From the NCBI RefSeq assembly GCF_902859825.1, contig NZ_CADIKB010000024.1, positions 1 through 64,000 on the forward strand: a stretch of 64,000 nt of DNA, in the 5' to 3' direction. This stretch comes from Paraburkholderia phenoliruptrix. GTDB taxonomy: Bacteria; Pseudomonadota; Gammaproteobacteria; Burkholderiales; Burkholderiaceae. Both the position numbers and the translations under genes were made by a program. Positions 46,181-56,116 of the stretch are shown here, in pieces. The notes beneath the pieces were generated by a model, which was not told the DNA's origin, did not search any database, and was given only the letters and a program-made list of their open reading frames with translations. Numbering within the stretch: the stretch's first letter is position 1; the number at the start of each line of letters is the position of its first letter.

Positions 46181-47647
46181 TCAAGCGGTGCCGCCCACCG
46201 TCATCCGATCGATGCGCAAGGTCGGTTGGCCCACGCCCACGGGCACGCTCTGGCCTTCCTTGCCACATACGCCTACGCCCGAATCCAGTTTCATGTCGTT
46301 GCCGATCATGCTCACGTACTTGAGCGATTCCGGGCCGCTGCCGATGAGCGTTGCGCCCTTCACCGGGTAAGTGATCTTGCCGTTCTCGATCATGTACGCC
46401 TCCGAGGCCGAGAACACGAACTTGCCGTTCGTGATGTCGACCTGGCCGCCGCCGAAGTTCACCGCATACAAACCGTTTTTCACCGACTCGATGATTTCCT
46501 GCGGATCCTTGTCGCCGTTGAGCATATAGGTGTTGGTCATGCGCGGCATGGGCAGCGCCGCGTACGATTCGCGCCGCGCGTTGCCCGTGACCGGCATTTT
46601 CATGAGCCGCGCATTCAGCGTGTCCTGAATGTAGCCCTTCAGAATGCCGTCTTCGATCAACGTGGTGCACTGCGTCGGGTTGCCTTCGTCGTCGATATTG
46701 AGCGAGCCGCGGCGGTTCGGCAGCGTGCCGTCGTCCACCACGGTCACGCCTTTCGCGGCGACCTGCTCGCCGATGCGTCCCGCAAATGCCGACGAGCCCT
46801 TGCGGTTGAAGTCGCCTTCGAGCCCGTGGCCGATCGCTTCGTGCAGCAGCACGCCGGGCCAGCCCGGTCCGAGCACGACTGTCATCGCGCCGGCCGGCGC
46901 CGGGCGCGCTTCGAGATTCACAAGCGCCGCGTGCACCGCGTCGTCGACGTAGCGCGACAGCACTTCGTCGGTGAAATAGCTGTAGTCGAAGCGGCCGCCG
47001 CCGCCGCCGCTGCCGATCTCGCGGCGCCCGTTCTGCTCGGCGATCACCGTGACGGACACGCGCACGAGCGGCCGGATGTCCGCTGCAAACCCGCCGTCGC
47101 TGCGCGCGACGAGCACCACGTCGTATTCGCCGGCGAGGCCCGCCATGACTTGCTGGATGCGCCGGTCGCGGCCGCGCGCCATGTGTTCGATGCGCTCGAG
47201 CAGCTTGACCTTGGCGGTCGCGTCGAGCGAATGCAGCGGATCGGCGGGCAGGTATAGATCGCGCCCGGCAATGCCCGTCAGCGACGATGCCACCTTGATC
47301 TTCTGCTTGCCGCCGCCCGCCTTGGCAATGGCGCGTGTGGCGAGGGCCGCCTGGCGGATCGCCTCCGGCGACAAATCGTCCGAATACGCGAAAGCCGTGC
47401 GGTCGCCCGACACGGCGCGCACGCCGACACCCTGGTCGATGCTGAAACTGCCCGACTTCACGATGCCTTCCTCGAGACTCCACGCTTCGCTGCGCGTCGC
47501 CTGGAAATACAGGTCCGCGTAGTCGACGCGATGCGTGAAGATTTCGGCGAGCGTGCGGGTGAGCAGCGATTCGTCGAGACCGTACGGCGTCAGGAGGATG
47601 TCCTTGGCGGTGGCGAGATTACGGATACCGGGTTCGATGATGTTCAT
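46181..47647 (-). CDS. tldD: Metalloprotease TldD
   Basis: 488 residues. The zinc site HEAIGHGLEGD and the C-terminal Cys-containing tail (GVCGKEGQSVPVGVGQPTLRIDRMTVGG) are diagnostic. With TldE/PmbA it degrades unfolded peptides and matures some ribosomal peptides. It lies downstream of yhdP and a nitrilase gene, an order shared with many proteobacteria. Confidence 0.95.
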   Translation of the reverse strand: MNIIEPGIRNLATAKDILLTPYGLDESLLTRTLAEIFTHRVDYADLYFQATRSEAWSLEEGIVKSGSFSIDQGVGVRAVSGDRTAFAYSDDLSPEAIRQAALATRAIAKAGGGKQKIKVASSLTGIAGRDLYLPADPLHSLDATAKVKLLERIEHMARGRDRRIQQVMAGLAGEYDVVLVARSDGGFAADIRPLVRVSVTVIAEQNGRREIGSGGGGGRFDYSYFTDEVLSRYVDDAVHAALVNLEARPAPAGAMTVVLGPGWPGVLLHEAIGHGLEGDFNRKGSSAFAGRIGEQVAAKGVTVVDDGTLPNRRGSLNIDDEGNPTQCTTLIEDGILKGYIQDTLNARLMKMPVTGNARRESYAALPMPRMTNTYMLNGDKDPQEIIESVKNGLYAVNFGGGQVDITNGKFVFSASEAYMIENGKITYPVKGATLIGSGPESLKYVSMIGNDMKLDSGVGVCGKEGQSVPVGVGQPTLRIDRMTVGGTA

Positions 47648-47737
47648 GCGAAGTATGTTCTGCTCGATACGAAGGATTCGGTTAGCGCGACCGTCACTCC
47701 CTGCGTGAGGCGCGCCGCACTTTCAATGTCAATCTTG

Positions 47738-48646
47738 CTAGCTCAGCACCCGATGACGCCAGGCGGGCAAGCTCTGCCTCACCTCGTCGATGCGCGCGCG
47801 TTCGAGCGTTCCCGCGACCACGCCGGCGCCTTCGTCGCGCACCGCCACGATCTCGCCCCACGGGTCGACGAGCATGCTGTGGCCCCAAGTGCGGCGGCCG
47901 TTTTCGTGCTTGCCGCCTTGCGCGGCGGCCAGCACGTAGCACTGGTTTTCGACAGCGCGGGCGCGCAGCAGCATTTCCCAGTGGGCGCGGCCCGTCGTGT
48001 AAGTAAACGCCGACGGCACCACCATCAGCGTGCAATCGCCCATGCGCCGGTACAGCTCAGGAAAGCGCAGATCGTAGCAGACCGACAGGCCGACGCGGCC
48101 GAACGGCGCCTCGAAGGTGCGGACCTCGTCGCCGGGGCAAATGGTGCGCGCCTCGTCGAACGACTCCTCGCCTTTTTCGAAGTTGAACAGATGGATCTTG
48201 TCGTAGCGCGCGGCCTCATTGCCGTGCGGATCGAACACGAGCGTGGTGTTCAATACGCGCGACGGCTCCGGCGCCGTGACCGGCAGTGTGCCGCCGATCA
48301 CCCATAGCTTGTGGCGGCGCGCGGCATCGGCGAGAAAACGCTGGATCGGGCCGTCGCGGTAGGCCTCGCGCACGGCGAGCTTGTCGGTGTCCTTAAAGCC
48401 CATGAAGCAGAAGTACTCGGGCAGGAGAACCAGCTGAGCACCGTCTGCGGCGGCTTCGGCGATCAGGCGCCCGGCCTCCGCGAGATTGCGCTCGCGATCC
48501 GGCGTGCTCACCATTTGCAGCGCGGCGACGCGGAAAGTGCCCGGCGCGCCGCCCGTCAGCTCCCGCCCGGCGGCATGCGGCGCAGCGGCGGACGAGGCGT
48601 GGGACGTAGCAGGGGACGAAGATGAAGAGACGTGTGTTTCGCTCAT
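47738..48646 (-). CDS. Carbon-nitrogen hydrolase, Nit2/omega-amidase-like
   Basis: 302 residues; the first 37 are a Ser/Ala-rich extension of doubtful translation. The nitrilase catalytic triad is visible: Glu in VLLPEYFCF, Lys in YDKIHLFNFE, Cys in LSVCYDLRFPELYR. The best guess is hydrolysis of deaminated glutathione or alpha-ketoglutaramate. It lies between yhdP and tldD. Confidence 0.88.
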   Translation of the reverse strand: MSETHVSSSSSPATSHASSAAAPHAAGRELTGGAPGTFRVAALQMVSTPDRERNLAEAGRLIAEAAADGAQLVLLPEYFCFMGFKDTDKLAVREAYRDGPIQRFLADAARRHKLWVIGGTLPVTAPEPSRVLNTTLVFDPHGNEAARYDKIHLFNFEKGEESFDEARTICPGDEVRTFEAPFGRVGLSVCYDLRFPELYRRMGDCTLMVVPSAFTYTTGRAHWEMLLRARAVENQCYVLAAAQGGKHENGRRTWGHSMLVDPWGEIVAVRDEGAGVVAGTLERARIDEVRQSLPAWRHRVLS

Positions 48647-48830
48647 GAGCGTTTCGGAAAACTTCCGGCAAGGCGGCGGCGCAGCACCCGGCGCCGCCTA
48701 CGTCGTTCAGGGTTCGCTCTGGCCGCCGGTGCGGCGCCGCGTGCTCCACCGGAAAGTGCCCCCGGCTGCGCTGACCAGCGCGCCCGTGGCGCGGCGAGTC
48801 AGGCGGTCGGCTGGGCGCGCGGCTCGAAGC

Positions 48831-51800
48831 TCAGTTGGCGCCGACGGTCGAAGCTGGAGCGTCCATCTTACCCCGATCGCTCTTGACCCGCTCGATGTGC
48901 GGTTTCGACCACGAGCCCGTGATCGCGTACTCGCGCGCAAACGCGTGCGACACCGATTTGCTGAACGCGAGGTCGGCCACCAGCGCGCCCAGTCCGAGCA
49001 GCGGGTTGACCACGGCAGCCGCGACCACCGCCGCGCCCGCGCTGACCGTCGGCACGATCTGCACGTGCAGGTCCTGAGTCTCCTGCGCCAGATCTACCGA
49101 GCCTTTCATTTCGGCGCGCGCGGGCGCGGTCACCATTTCGAAGTTTTCGGTGCGGCCAATGCCGTTGCGGATCTGCGCCGTCCCGGTGACGTGCTCGAAC
49201 GGCAGACCTTCGCCGATCACGTCGCGGAAATTGAGCGTCGCGAAGCGCGCGAGGCTTTGCAGGCTGAGCACGCCCAGCAGCTTTGCGACGCCGGGATCGA
49301 CCTTGAGAATCTGCCCGTGGCGCAAGTCGACGGCGACATTGCCGTTGAGTGTCGGATAGTCGATCGCGGTGGGGCCGCCGCGCCACACCATCTTGCCCGT
49401 CAACGTGCCGCTGCCCGCCTTCAGCGTGCGAGGCTGGCCGAAGCGCTGGAGCAGGCCGCCCGCGTCCTTGATGTCGAGCTTGAAGTCGAACACGGTGCGC
49501 CGCGGCGTGGTTTCGTCGGCGGTATTACCCAGCTCGGTCGAGGTGCGCCAGTTGGCCGTGGCAGTGAGCGTGGCGGACGGATTCTCGATGTCGAGCTTGT
49601 CCAGTTGCCAGACGGGCACGCCGTCTTCGGTGAAGTTGTGCGCGGCCACTTCCAACTGCCCGATATTGCGGTCGCGCACGATCAGTTCGTTGACGACCAG
49701 ATCGATTGACGGCATGTTCTGCGCCGGCGCCGAGATGGCCTGGCCGAGCAGATCCTTGTCCGCGACCGACGGAATCACCACGCGCGCAAAGCGCGCCTGC
49801 AGCGTGCCCGGCGACGCCTTGTCGGCGCCTGGCAGCCACGAGACATGGCCTGACACCTGGTTGGACGCGATATTCGCCTGCCATTTGCCGTCCGCGTGCG
49901 AAGCGCCGACGATCACGCTTTCCCAGTGGCGCTTGAGCAGCGTCAGCGTGCCGATGTGCAGCGCGAAGCGGCTCGGCAGGAACTGCGCGACGGTCGGGTT
50001 GGGCGTGGCCGGCGGGGCCGGACTGGGCGAAGGCGGCAAAGCGGCCGAAGACGGCGAAGCGGCGGGCGCTTCGTTGCTGCGCAACTGGGCAACGAGCGCG
50101 CGCCAGGCGTCGGCGTCGAAGGCGTCCACGTCGACCGCGGCGATCACGCCTTCAGACGGCAAGTCGGCCGGCCGGTTCACGCCGATGGCGCCGCGCACCA
50201 CCGTGAGCGGGCTTTTCGGCTCATAGTGCAGCAGATAGCGCGCGGCAATCGGCCCGAAATTCAGCTCCGCGCGCTCGAGTCCGCTTTCACCGGCGAGCGT
50301 CGACGGACCGGCGGCGAGGTGCAGCGGCATGGGCGTGCCCACCGGTTTGTTGAAGGGCGCGGGGAAGTCGAGCGCGAGGCCGCTCAGGTCGGAGTCGGCG
50401 GTCACTTGCGGCAGCTTGCCTTTCACGCCGCGCACGGTCAGCGCATACGGCGCGCTGCCGCTCATGCGCGTGAGCACCTGCGCGGCCGGACCATGCAGAT
50501 CGAGGCCGCGCGCGGCATCCACTGCGATATGGCCTGCGAGATCGAGCGCGTAAGTGCCGTCGGGTTTGAGCCCGCCGCTTGCCCGCATGTCGCCGCCCAA
50601 AAACTGCGCGGTGAGCCGCTCGGTCTGCGCGCTGTGTTCGGTGAAGCGCACCTTGCCCTTCACTTGAGAGAGCGGCGGCATGTTCTCCGCGCTCAGCCGA
50701 TTGTTCTGGAAGCCGAGCGCGCCTTCCACGCCGATATGCGGCTTGGGCGTGCGCGGCACCGTCAGCTTGAGCGCGAGCGATGCCGGCCCGTCGGCGCGAA
50801 TCTTCTCGGTCTGATGCCGCGCCATGATGCCGAGCGAGCTTTCGTTCACATAGTCGAGCATGTCGGCGAGCGGACCGAGGCCGTCGCCCTTGATGACGAG
50901 GTTGGACTCGCGCGTGCCGAGATCGTCGATCCTGCCGTTCACGCCGCGCAATGCCACGCGCTTGTAGCGCGCGCGGTCGATGTCGAAGCGCAGCATGTTC
51001 TGTTTGATTTCGAACACCCCGTCGATGCCGTCGAGCGGCGGCCAAACGTTCGGTGTGCCGTTGCGCATCTTGCGCGGCGGGTACGGCGTGGGGTCGAACT
51101 TGCCGCCCTTGAAAGGCGCGACGATATGGAAAATGCCCGCCTCGGGATCGCGCGAGTAAGGGAATTTCGTCAGGTCGCCGTGCACCTCGATCTTTGCGCC
51201 GTGCGACATGCCGGCCTGCAAGCCGTGGCCGAGATAGATGCGCAGCTTCTCGCTGATGCTGGTCGGCAGATAGCGGACGATGCGCGACACCTGCGCGCGC
51301 TCGAAGTCCGCCGTCAGATCCAGCGAGCCGCGGCCGTGGCCGGGGTTGCTGTAGTCGGCGCTGGCGGTGGCCGCGACGTCCGCGTTGGAGACACCCAGGT
51401 CGGCCAGCTTGACCGTGAACGCCGGGTGTTTCTCGCCGGGCGCCTTCGGCGAGATCGTCCAGTCGGCACGGCCATGCAGGCGGTCGAGCTTCAGGCGCGG
51501 ATCGTCGAATACGCCTGGCAGCGTAATCGCGACGTTGGACGTGTCGAGTGTTGCGCTACCGTGATGCTGATCGGCATCCACGCGGCCCCACAGGTTTTCG
51601 ATACCCGGAATGCCGGCGCGCGGATGATTGCGCGCCGTGAGCCCGGGCGGCGGTTCCTGCGCGGCGATGCTGATACCTTGCAGGTCGCCCTGGACGCGAT
51701 AGCGCTCGATCGGCTCCGCGCCCGTCGCGTGCCGGTCGCCGCCGGGTTCGCCCGATTCCGGCTTGCCGCGCTCCACTTCGATCACGTAGTTGGCGACGAG

Positions 51801-53054
51801 CCCGCGCGGGTTATAGCGCACGAGATTGTTCAGCAGTGGCCGCGGCAGCGGCAGCGCGCGGCTGAATTCCGCGAGAATGCCGAGATCGACGCGGTCGCCC
51901 GAGACGCTGATCAACTGCCCGTTTTGCTGCGACGCCATGCGGTAGTGCCCATTCAGCGTGTGGAACGAGAGCGTGCGCGTGAGCGGCGTGCCGTCTTCGA
52001 GCGGCGGCTGGCCGAGTTCGGCCCGCAGGTCGTTCAGTTGCAGCGTGTAGTCGCCTTGCTGGGCTTGCAGGCGCCAGCCGAAATTCGCCACCGGCAAAAG
52101 CAGCTTGGGCTGCGTGGGCCGCACGCGCAGGGCGACATCCGCGCCGGCCATCTGGCCGCTTGCCGAACTCATGCGGCCGTCGGCGAAATCGACCCAGATG
52201 GCATTGTCGATGCGGCCGGCAAACGTCTCGATCGGGAATTTGATATAGCGCGCGAGCGTGGGCAGGTCGACGGGACCGGTCGACACATAGGCCTGCCCCT
52301 TCCAGTTGACCGGCTTGCCGATCGCCGAGAGCGGCGTGTGGCGGAAGTGCGTGCGGAAATCGAGCGGGCCGTGCAGCAGCTGGCCGTCCGGCGGTGCCTG
52401 AAGCGCGAGGCGGTGATCGTAGCCTTCGTTGAGAATGGCAATGCGAATGTCGTGCAGCGCGAGTTCCGGCGCATCGCGCTGGGCGTCGCGCCAGCGCAGC
52501 ACGCCGCCGCGCACCACGATCGCTTCCTGGCGAACGAGCCATGTCGAGAGGATGTCGTTGCCGCTGTGACGCGTCGGCACCGGCACGCCGGCGACCGACA
52601 GCACGCCGTCGCCGCCGCGCGCGATCAGCACGTCGGGCTGATCGACGATCAGGCTGGAAAGCACCGGACGAAACTGCCACAGCGAACGCCACGACAGCGT
52701 CGCGGTGGCGTGCGGGATGGTCAGCGCCGGCTTGCCGTCATGGTCGCGAATCACGAGGTTCGTGATGTCGAGCCCCGGCTGGAAGCCGGTCCAATGCGGC
52801 GCGAGTTTTCCGATGGTGAACTGCGCGTGCAGCTTGTCGGAGACGGTCGCCTCGATGTGCGGCCGGAAGCTGTCCACGCGCGGCAGCACCCCATAACGCA
52901 AGCCGAGAAAGAGCCCCGCCGCGATGAAATACAGGACGAGCGCGAGCGCGAGAACGACGTGAAGCGTCCGGCGCAGCACGACGTGGTCGCTTCCGCTCAC
53001 AGGCCGGGCCTGCCCGGTTTCCTGCGGGTCGGCGGATTCGTTTCGCTCGGACAT
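48831..53054 (-). CDS. yhdP: YhdP family AsmA-like envelope protein
   Basis: 1407 residues from ATG 53054. One N-terminal membrane helix (TLHVVLALALVLYFIAAGLFLGL) is followed by a very long repetitive beta-rich periplasmic part (YhdP/DUF3971 and AsmA-like C-terminus, GHGLQAGMSHGAKIEVHGDL, FGQPRTLKAGSGTLTGKMVWRG). YhdP-type proteins bridge the membranes to carry phospholipid to the outer membrane. A Pro/Ser-rich linker (SPSSAALPPSPSPAPPATPNP) at about residue 1010 is an unusual insertion. Confidence 0.93.
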   Translation of the reverse strand: MSERNESADPQETGQARPVSGSDHVVLRRTLHVVLALALVLYFIAAGLFLGLRYGVLPRVDSFRPHIEATVSDKLHAQFTIGKLAPHWTGFQPGLDITNLVIRDHDGKPALTIPHATATLSWRSLWQFRPVLSSLIVDQPDVLIARGGDGVLSVAGVPVPTRHSGNDILSTWLVRQEAIVVRGGVLRWRDAQRDAPELALHDIRIAILNEGYDHRLALQAPPDGQLLHGPLDFRTHFRHTPLSAIGKPVNWKGQAYVSTGPVDLPTLARYIKFPIETFAGRIDNAIWVDFADGRMSSASGQMAGADVALRVRPTQPKLLLPVANFGWRLQAQQGDYTLQLNDLRAELGQPPLEDGTPLTRTLSFHTLNGHYRMASQQNGQLISVSGDRVDLGILAEFSRALPLPRPLLNNLVRYNPRGLVANYVIEVERGKPESGEPGGDRHATGAEPIERYRVQGDLQGISIAAQEPPPGLTARNHPRAGIPGIENLWGRVDADQHHGSATLDTSNVAITLPGVFDDPRLKLDRLHGRADWTISPKAPGEKHPAFTVKLADLGVSNADVAATASADYSNPGHGRGSLDLTADFERAQVSRIVRYLPTSISEKLRIYLGHGLQAGMSHGAKIEVHGDLTKFPYSRDPEAGIFHIVAPFKGGKFDPTPYPPRKMRNGTPNVWPPLDGIDGVFEIKQNMLRFDIDRARYKRVALRGVNGRIDDLGTRESNLVIKGDGLGPLADMLDYVNESSLGIMARHQTEKIRADGPASLALKLTVPRTPKPHIGVEGALGFQNNRLSAENMPPLSQVKGKVRFTEHSAQTERLTAQFLGGDMRASGGLKPDGTYALDLAGHIAVDAARGLDLHGPAAQVLTRMSGSAPYALTVRGVKGKLPQVTADSDLSGLALDFPAPFNKPVGTPMPLHLAAGPSTLAGESGLERAELNFGPIAARYLLHYEPKSPLTVVRGAIGVNRPADLPSEGVIAAVDVDAFDADAWRALVAQLRSNEAPAASPSSAALPPSPSPAPPATPNPTVAQFLPSRFALHIGTLTLLKRHWESVIVGASHADGKWQANIASNQVSGHVSWLPGADKASPGTLQARFARVVIPSVADKDLLGQAISAPAQNMPSIDLVVNELIVRDRNIGQLEVAAHNFTEDGVPVWQLDKLDIENPSATLTATANWRTSTELGNTADETTPRRTVFDFKLDIKDAGGLLQRFGQPRTLKAGSGTLTGKMVWRGGPTAIDYPTLNGNVAVDLRHGQILKVDPGVAKLLGVLSLQSLARFATLNFRDVIGEGLPFEHVTGTAQIRNGIGRTENFEMVTAPARAEMKGSVDLAQETQDLHVQIVPTVSAGAAVVAAAVVNPLLGLGALVADLAFSKSVSHAFAREYAITGSWSKPHIERVKSDRGKMDAPASTVGAN

Positions 53055-53250
53055 GCTGCGGCGGGTGGGCGTATGGTAGTTTTGCGAATTAACGACGAAA
53101 TGTAACACACGGGAAAGCGTCGACAGGACTTCCTGAAAACCCTGTCCGCACGCCGCCGCGCGACCCGCATCGGCGTGCGGCAACCCGTCGTGCGACGAGC
53201 CGGTAATCCACGGTTCATGCCAATCAAGCAACGAGCGAGCCAGACCTTTG

Positions 53251-56049
53251 ATGACTCACGCCACTCTCCTGAGTTCCTCCTATTCACATTACGCGGCGCG
53301 CGCCGTCGCGGCCCGCCCGCAGCTCGTCGTGCAGGTGGCGGAGCTTGCGTCCGAGCCCTTGACGCGCGAGCGCATCGACGCGCGCTTCGACGCGCTGTGC
53401 GCCGAAGCGGCGGGCGGCCCGAGCGCCCCGCTGACCGAAGATGCGCTCAAACGCGCATTGCGCCAGCTGCGCACCGAGGTCTTTTGCGCGGTGATGGAGC
53501 GCGACCTGGCCGGCGAGGCGGATGTCGCCGAAGTCACGGGCGCGATGACGGACCTCGCGGAGACGGCAATCCAGCGCTCGCTGGCGGTACTTTCCGCCGA
53601 ACTCGAAGCGCTCTTTGGCGAGCCGCGCGGTCCAGAGGGCGAGCGGCTCACGCTCGGCGTGGTCGGCATGGGCAAGCTGGGCGGGCGCGAGCTGAATGTG
53701 TCGTCGGATATCGATCTCATCTTCATTTATGAAGAGGACGGCGAGACGGCGGGCGGCCAGCGCGCGCCGATCGCCACACAGGAGTTTTTCACGCGGCTCG
53801 GCAAGCGTCTGATTGGCGCGCTCGCCGAAGTGACCGCCGACGGCTACGTGTTTCGGGTCGACATGCGCCTGCGGCCGAATGGCGATTCGGGGCCGCTCGT
53901 CTGCAGCCTCGGTATGCTCGAGGAATATTTCTACGTGCAGGGCCGCGAGTGGGAGCGCTATGCGTGGATCAAGGGACGGCTGGTTTCCGAAGGTGCGAGC
54001 GAGTCCGCCCAGCGCTTGCAGAAACAGCTGGATGCGCTCGTCACGCCGTTCGTCTACCGTCGCTATCTCGATTTCGGCGTGATCAGCGCGATCCGCGCGC
54101 TGCATCTGCAGATTCGCCAGGAAGCGCAGCGCCGCGCGTCGATGCGCCCGGACAAGGCCGACGACATCAAGCTCGGACGCGGCGGCATCCGCGAGATCGA
54201 ATTCAGCGCGCAGGTGTTCCAGCTGATTCGCGGCGGCCAGGACGCCGGGTTCCGGGTGCGTCCGACGCTCGCCGTGTTGCGGCATGCGGCGACGCACGGG
54301 CTGATCGACACGTCCGTGTGCGTGAAGCTTTCGCAGGCGTATCGCTTTTTGCGCGAGCTCGAACACCGGCTGCAATATCGCAACGACGCGCAAACGCACG
54401 CCATGCCGGTCGATCCGGAAGAGCGCGCGGCGCTCGCGCGCGCAATGGGCTGCGACGGCTATCCGATGTTGATGGAACGGCTCGACGCGCATCGCGAATT
54501 CGTCGAACAGCAGTTCGACCAGATTTTCGCCGACAAGGTGAGCGGCCGCGACGGTTGCGGTGCGCCGGAAGACGGCGCGGCGGCCTGGGTATGGAGCAGC
54601 GCGCTCGCGGACGACAGCGCGGAAGAAGCCTTGCGCGCGCGCCTCGTCGAACTGGGTGTGGCCGAGCCGGCGGACCTGCTCGCGCGGCTGCGCGGCGTGT
54701 GGCAGTCGTCGCGTTATGCCGGGCTTGCCGAGCGCAGCCGGCAGCGCTTCGACATCGTCGCGCAGCGGGCGCTCGAGGCCGCGCGCACGCTGGAGCCGCC
54801 CGAGCGGCGCGGCGATACGCTCGCGCGGCTCTTCGACCTGCTCGAAGCGGTGGGCCGGCGCGGCGCGTATCTCGCGTTGCTGACCGAATATCCGCAGGCG
54901 CTGCATCGCGTGCTGTCGGTGCTGGGCGCGTCGCGGTGGGCGGCGGGCTACCTGATCCGCCATCCGCAATTGCTGGACGAACTGCTCGACGACGAAGCGC
55001 TCAACACGCCGTTCGACTGGCCCGAGTTCAAGCGCACGCTGCGCCTGCGGCTTGCCGCCGCCGACGGCGTCGAGCAGCAGATGGACCTGCTGCGCCACGC
55101 GCATCAGGCCGAAGTGTTCCGCATTCTGCTGATCGACCTTGCGGGCAAACTGAGCGTCGAGCACGTGAGCGACCGGCTGTCCGAGCTCGCCGATGCCGTG
55201 CTCGACGTCACGCTCGAAGCTGTGTGGAACCAGTTGCCGAAGCGCCATCGCGAGGCGCCGCGTTTCGCGGTGATCGCCTACGGCAAGCTCGGCGGCAAGG
55301 AGTTGGGCTATGCGTCGGACCTCGACGTGATCTTTCTCTACGACGACCCGGACGACGCCGCGGCCGACATCTATTCCACCTACACGCGCCGGCTGATCAC
55401 GTGGCTGACCACCGCGACCGGCGCGGGCACGCTCTTCGACATCGACCTGCGCTTGCGGCCGAACGGCGAGTCGGGCTTGCTCGTCACCGATCTGGACGCG
55501 TTTCGCCGCTATCAGTTGCGCGAGGGCGATGCGGCCAACACCGCGTGGGTGTGGGAGCACCAGGCGCTGACCCGCGCGCGCTACTGTGCCGGCGACGCGC
55601 AGATCGGCGCGCAGTTCGAGGCCATCCGCGAACAGGTGCTGACGACGCCGCGCGACGCCGCGCAGCTCGCCGGAGAAATCGCCGAAATGCGCGATCGCGT
55701 GGGCGCCGGACATCCCAACCATACGACGCTGTTCGACCTGAAGCACGATCGCGGCGGTATGGTGGATATCGAGTTCACGGTCCAGTACTGGGTGCTGCTG
55801 CACGCGGCGCGCGATCCCGAGTTGATCCGCAATACCGGCAACATTGCGCTCCTGCGCGAGGTGTCGCGTCTTGGGCTGATGAGCGAGGCGGAAGCGGAGA
55901 CCGTCGGCGCGGCCTATCGCACTTACCGGAAGCTGCAGCACAAGCTGCGGCTCGACGGGATGGAGAAGGCGCGCGTGGAGCCGGCGCGGGTCGCGGCCGA
56001 GCGCGACGCCGTGCTCGGGCTTTGGGAGCGGGTGTTCGGGGCGGGCTGA
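53251..56049 (+). CDS. glnE: Bifunctional glutamine synthetase adenylyltransferase/deadenylase
   Basis: 932 residues from ATG 53251 (a TTG codon directly precedes it). Two nucleotidyltransferase modules: the deadenylase one at about 150 (GMGKLGGRELNVSSDIDLIFIYEE) and the adenylylating one at about 680 (AYGKLGGKELGYASDLDVIFLYDD), each followed by a GlnD-UR_UTase helical domain. It sets glutamine synthetase activity in response to PII proteins. It is divergent from yhdP. Confidence 0.95.
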   Translation: MTHATLLSSSYSHYAARAVAARPQLVVQVAELASEPLTRERIDARFDALCAEAAGGPSAPLTEDALKRALRQLRTEVFCAVMERDLAGEADVAEVTGAMTDLAETAIQRSLAVLSAELEALFGEPRGPEGERLTLGVVGMGKLGGRELNVSSDIDLIFIYEEDGETAGGQRAPIATQEFFTRLGKRLIGALAEVTADGYVFRVDMRLRPNGDSGPLVCSLGMLEEYFYVQGREWERYAWIKGRLVSEGASESAQRLQKQLDALVTPFVYRRYLDFGVISAIRALHLQIRQEAQRRASMRPDKADDIKLGRGGIREIEFSAQVFQLIRGGQDAGFRVRPTLAVLRHAATHGLIDTSVCVKLSQAYRFLRELEHRLQYRNDAQTHAMPVDPEERAALARAMGCDGYPMLMERLDAHREFVEQQFDQIFADKVSGRDGCGAPEDGAAAWVWSSALADDSAEEALRARLVELGVAEPADLLARLRGVWQSSRYAGLAERSRQRFDIVAQRALEAARTLEPPERRGDTLARLFDLLEAVGRRGAYLALLTEYPQALHRVLSVLGASRWAAGYLIRHPQLLDELLDDEALNTPFDWPEFKRTLRLRLAAADGVEQQMDLLRHAHQAEVFRILLIDLAGKLSVEHVSDRLSELADAVLDVTLEAVWNQLPKRHREAPRFAVIAYGKLGGKELGYASDLDVIFLYDDPDDAAADIYSTYTRRLITWLTTATGAGTLFDIDLRLRPNGESGLLVTDLDAFRRYQLREGDAANTAWVWEHQALTRARYCAGDAQIGAQFEAIREQVLTTPRDAAQLAGEIAEMRDRVGAGHPNHTTLFDLKHDRGGMVDIEFTVQYWVLLHAARDPELIRNTGNIALLREVSRLGLMSEAEAETVGAAYRTYRKLQHKLRLDGMEKARVEPARVAAERDAVLGLWERVFGAG

Positions 56050-56116
56050 GGTGGGCTGAGGCGGGATGGATTTCGGCGTGCTTTGGCTCGGCTCGCGCAG
56101 AGCGACGCAGGACCGC

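Noticed and set aside
49896..53105. Plus-strand ORF of over 1000 codons opposite yhdP
   Set aside because: Another antisense artefact of codon bias; no domain is recognisable and yhdP is intact on the minus strand.
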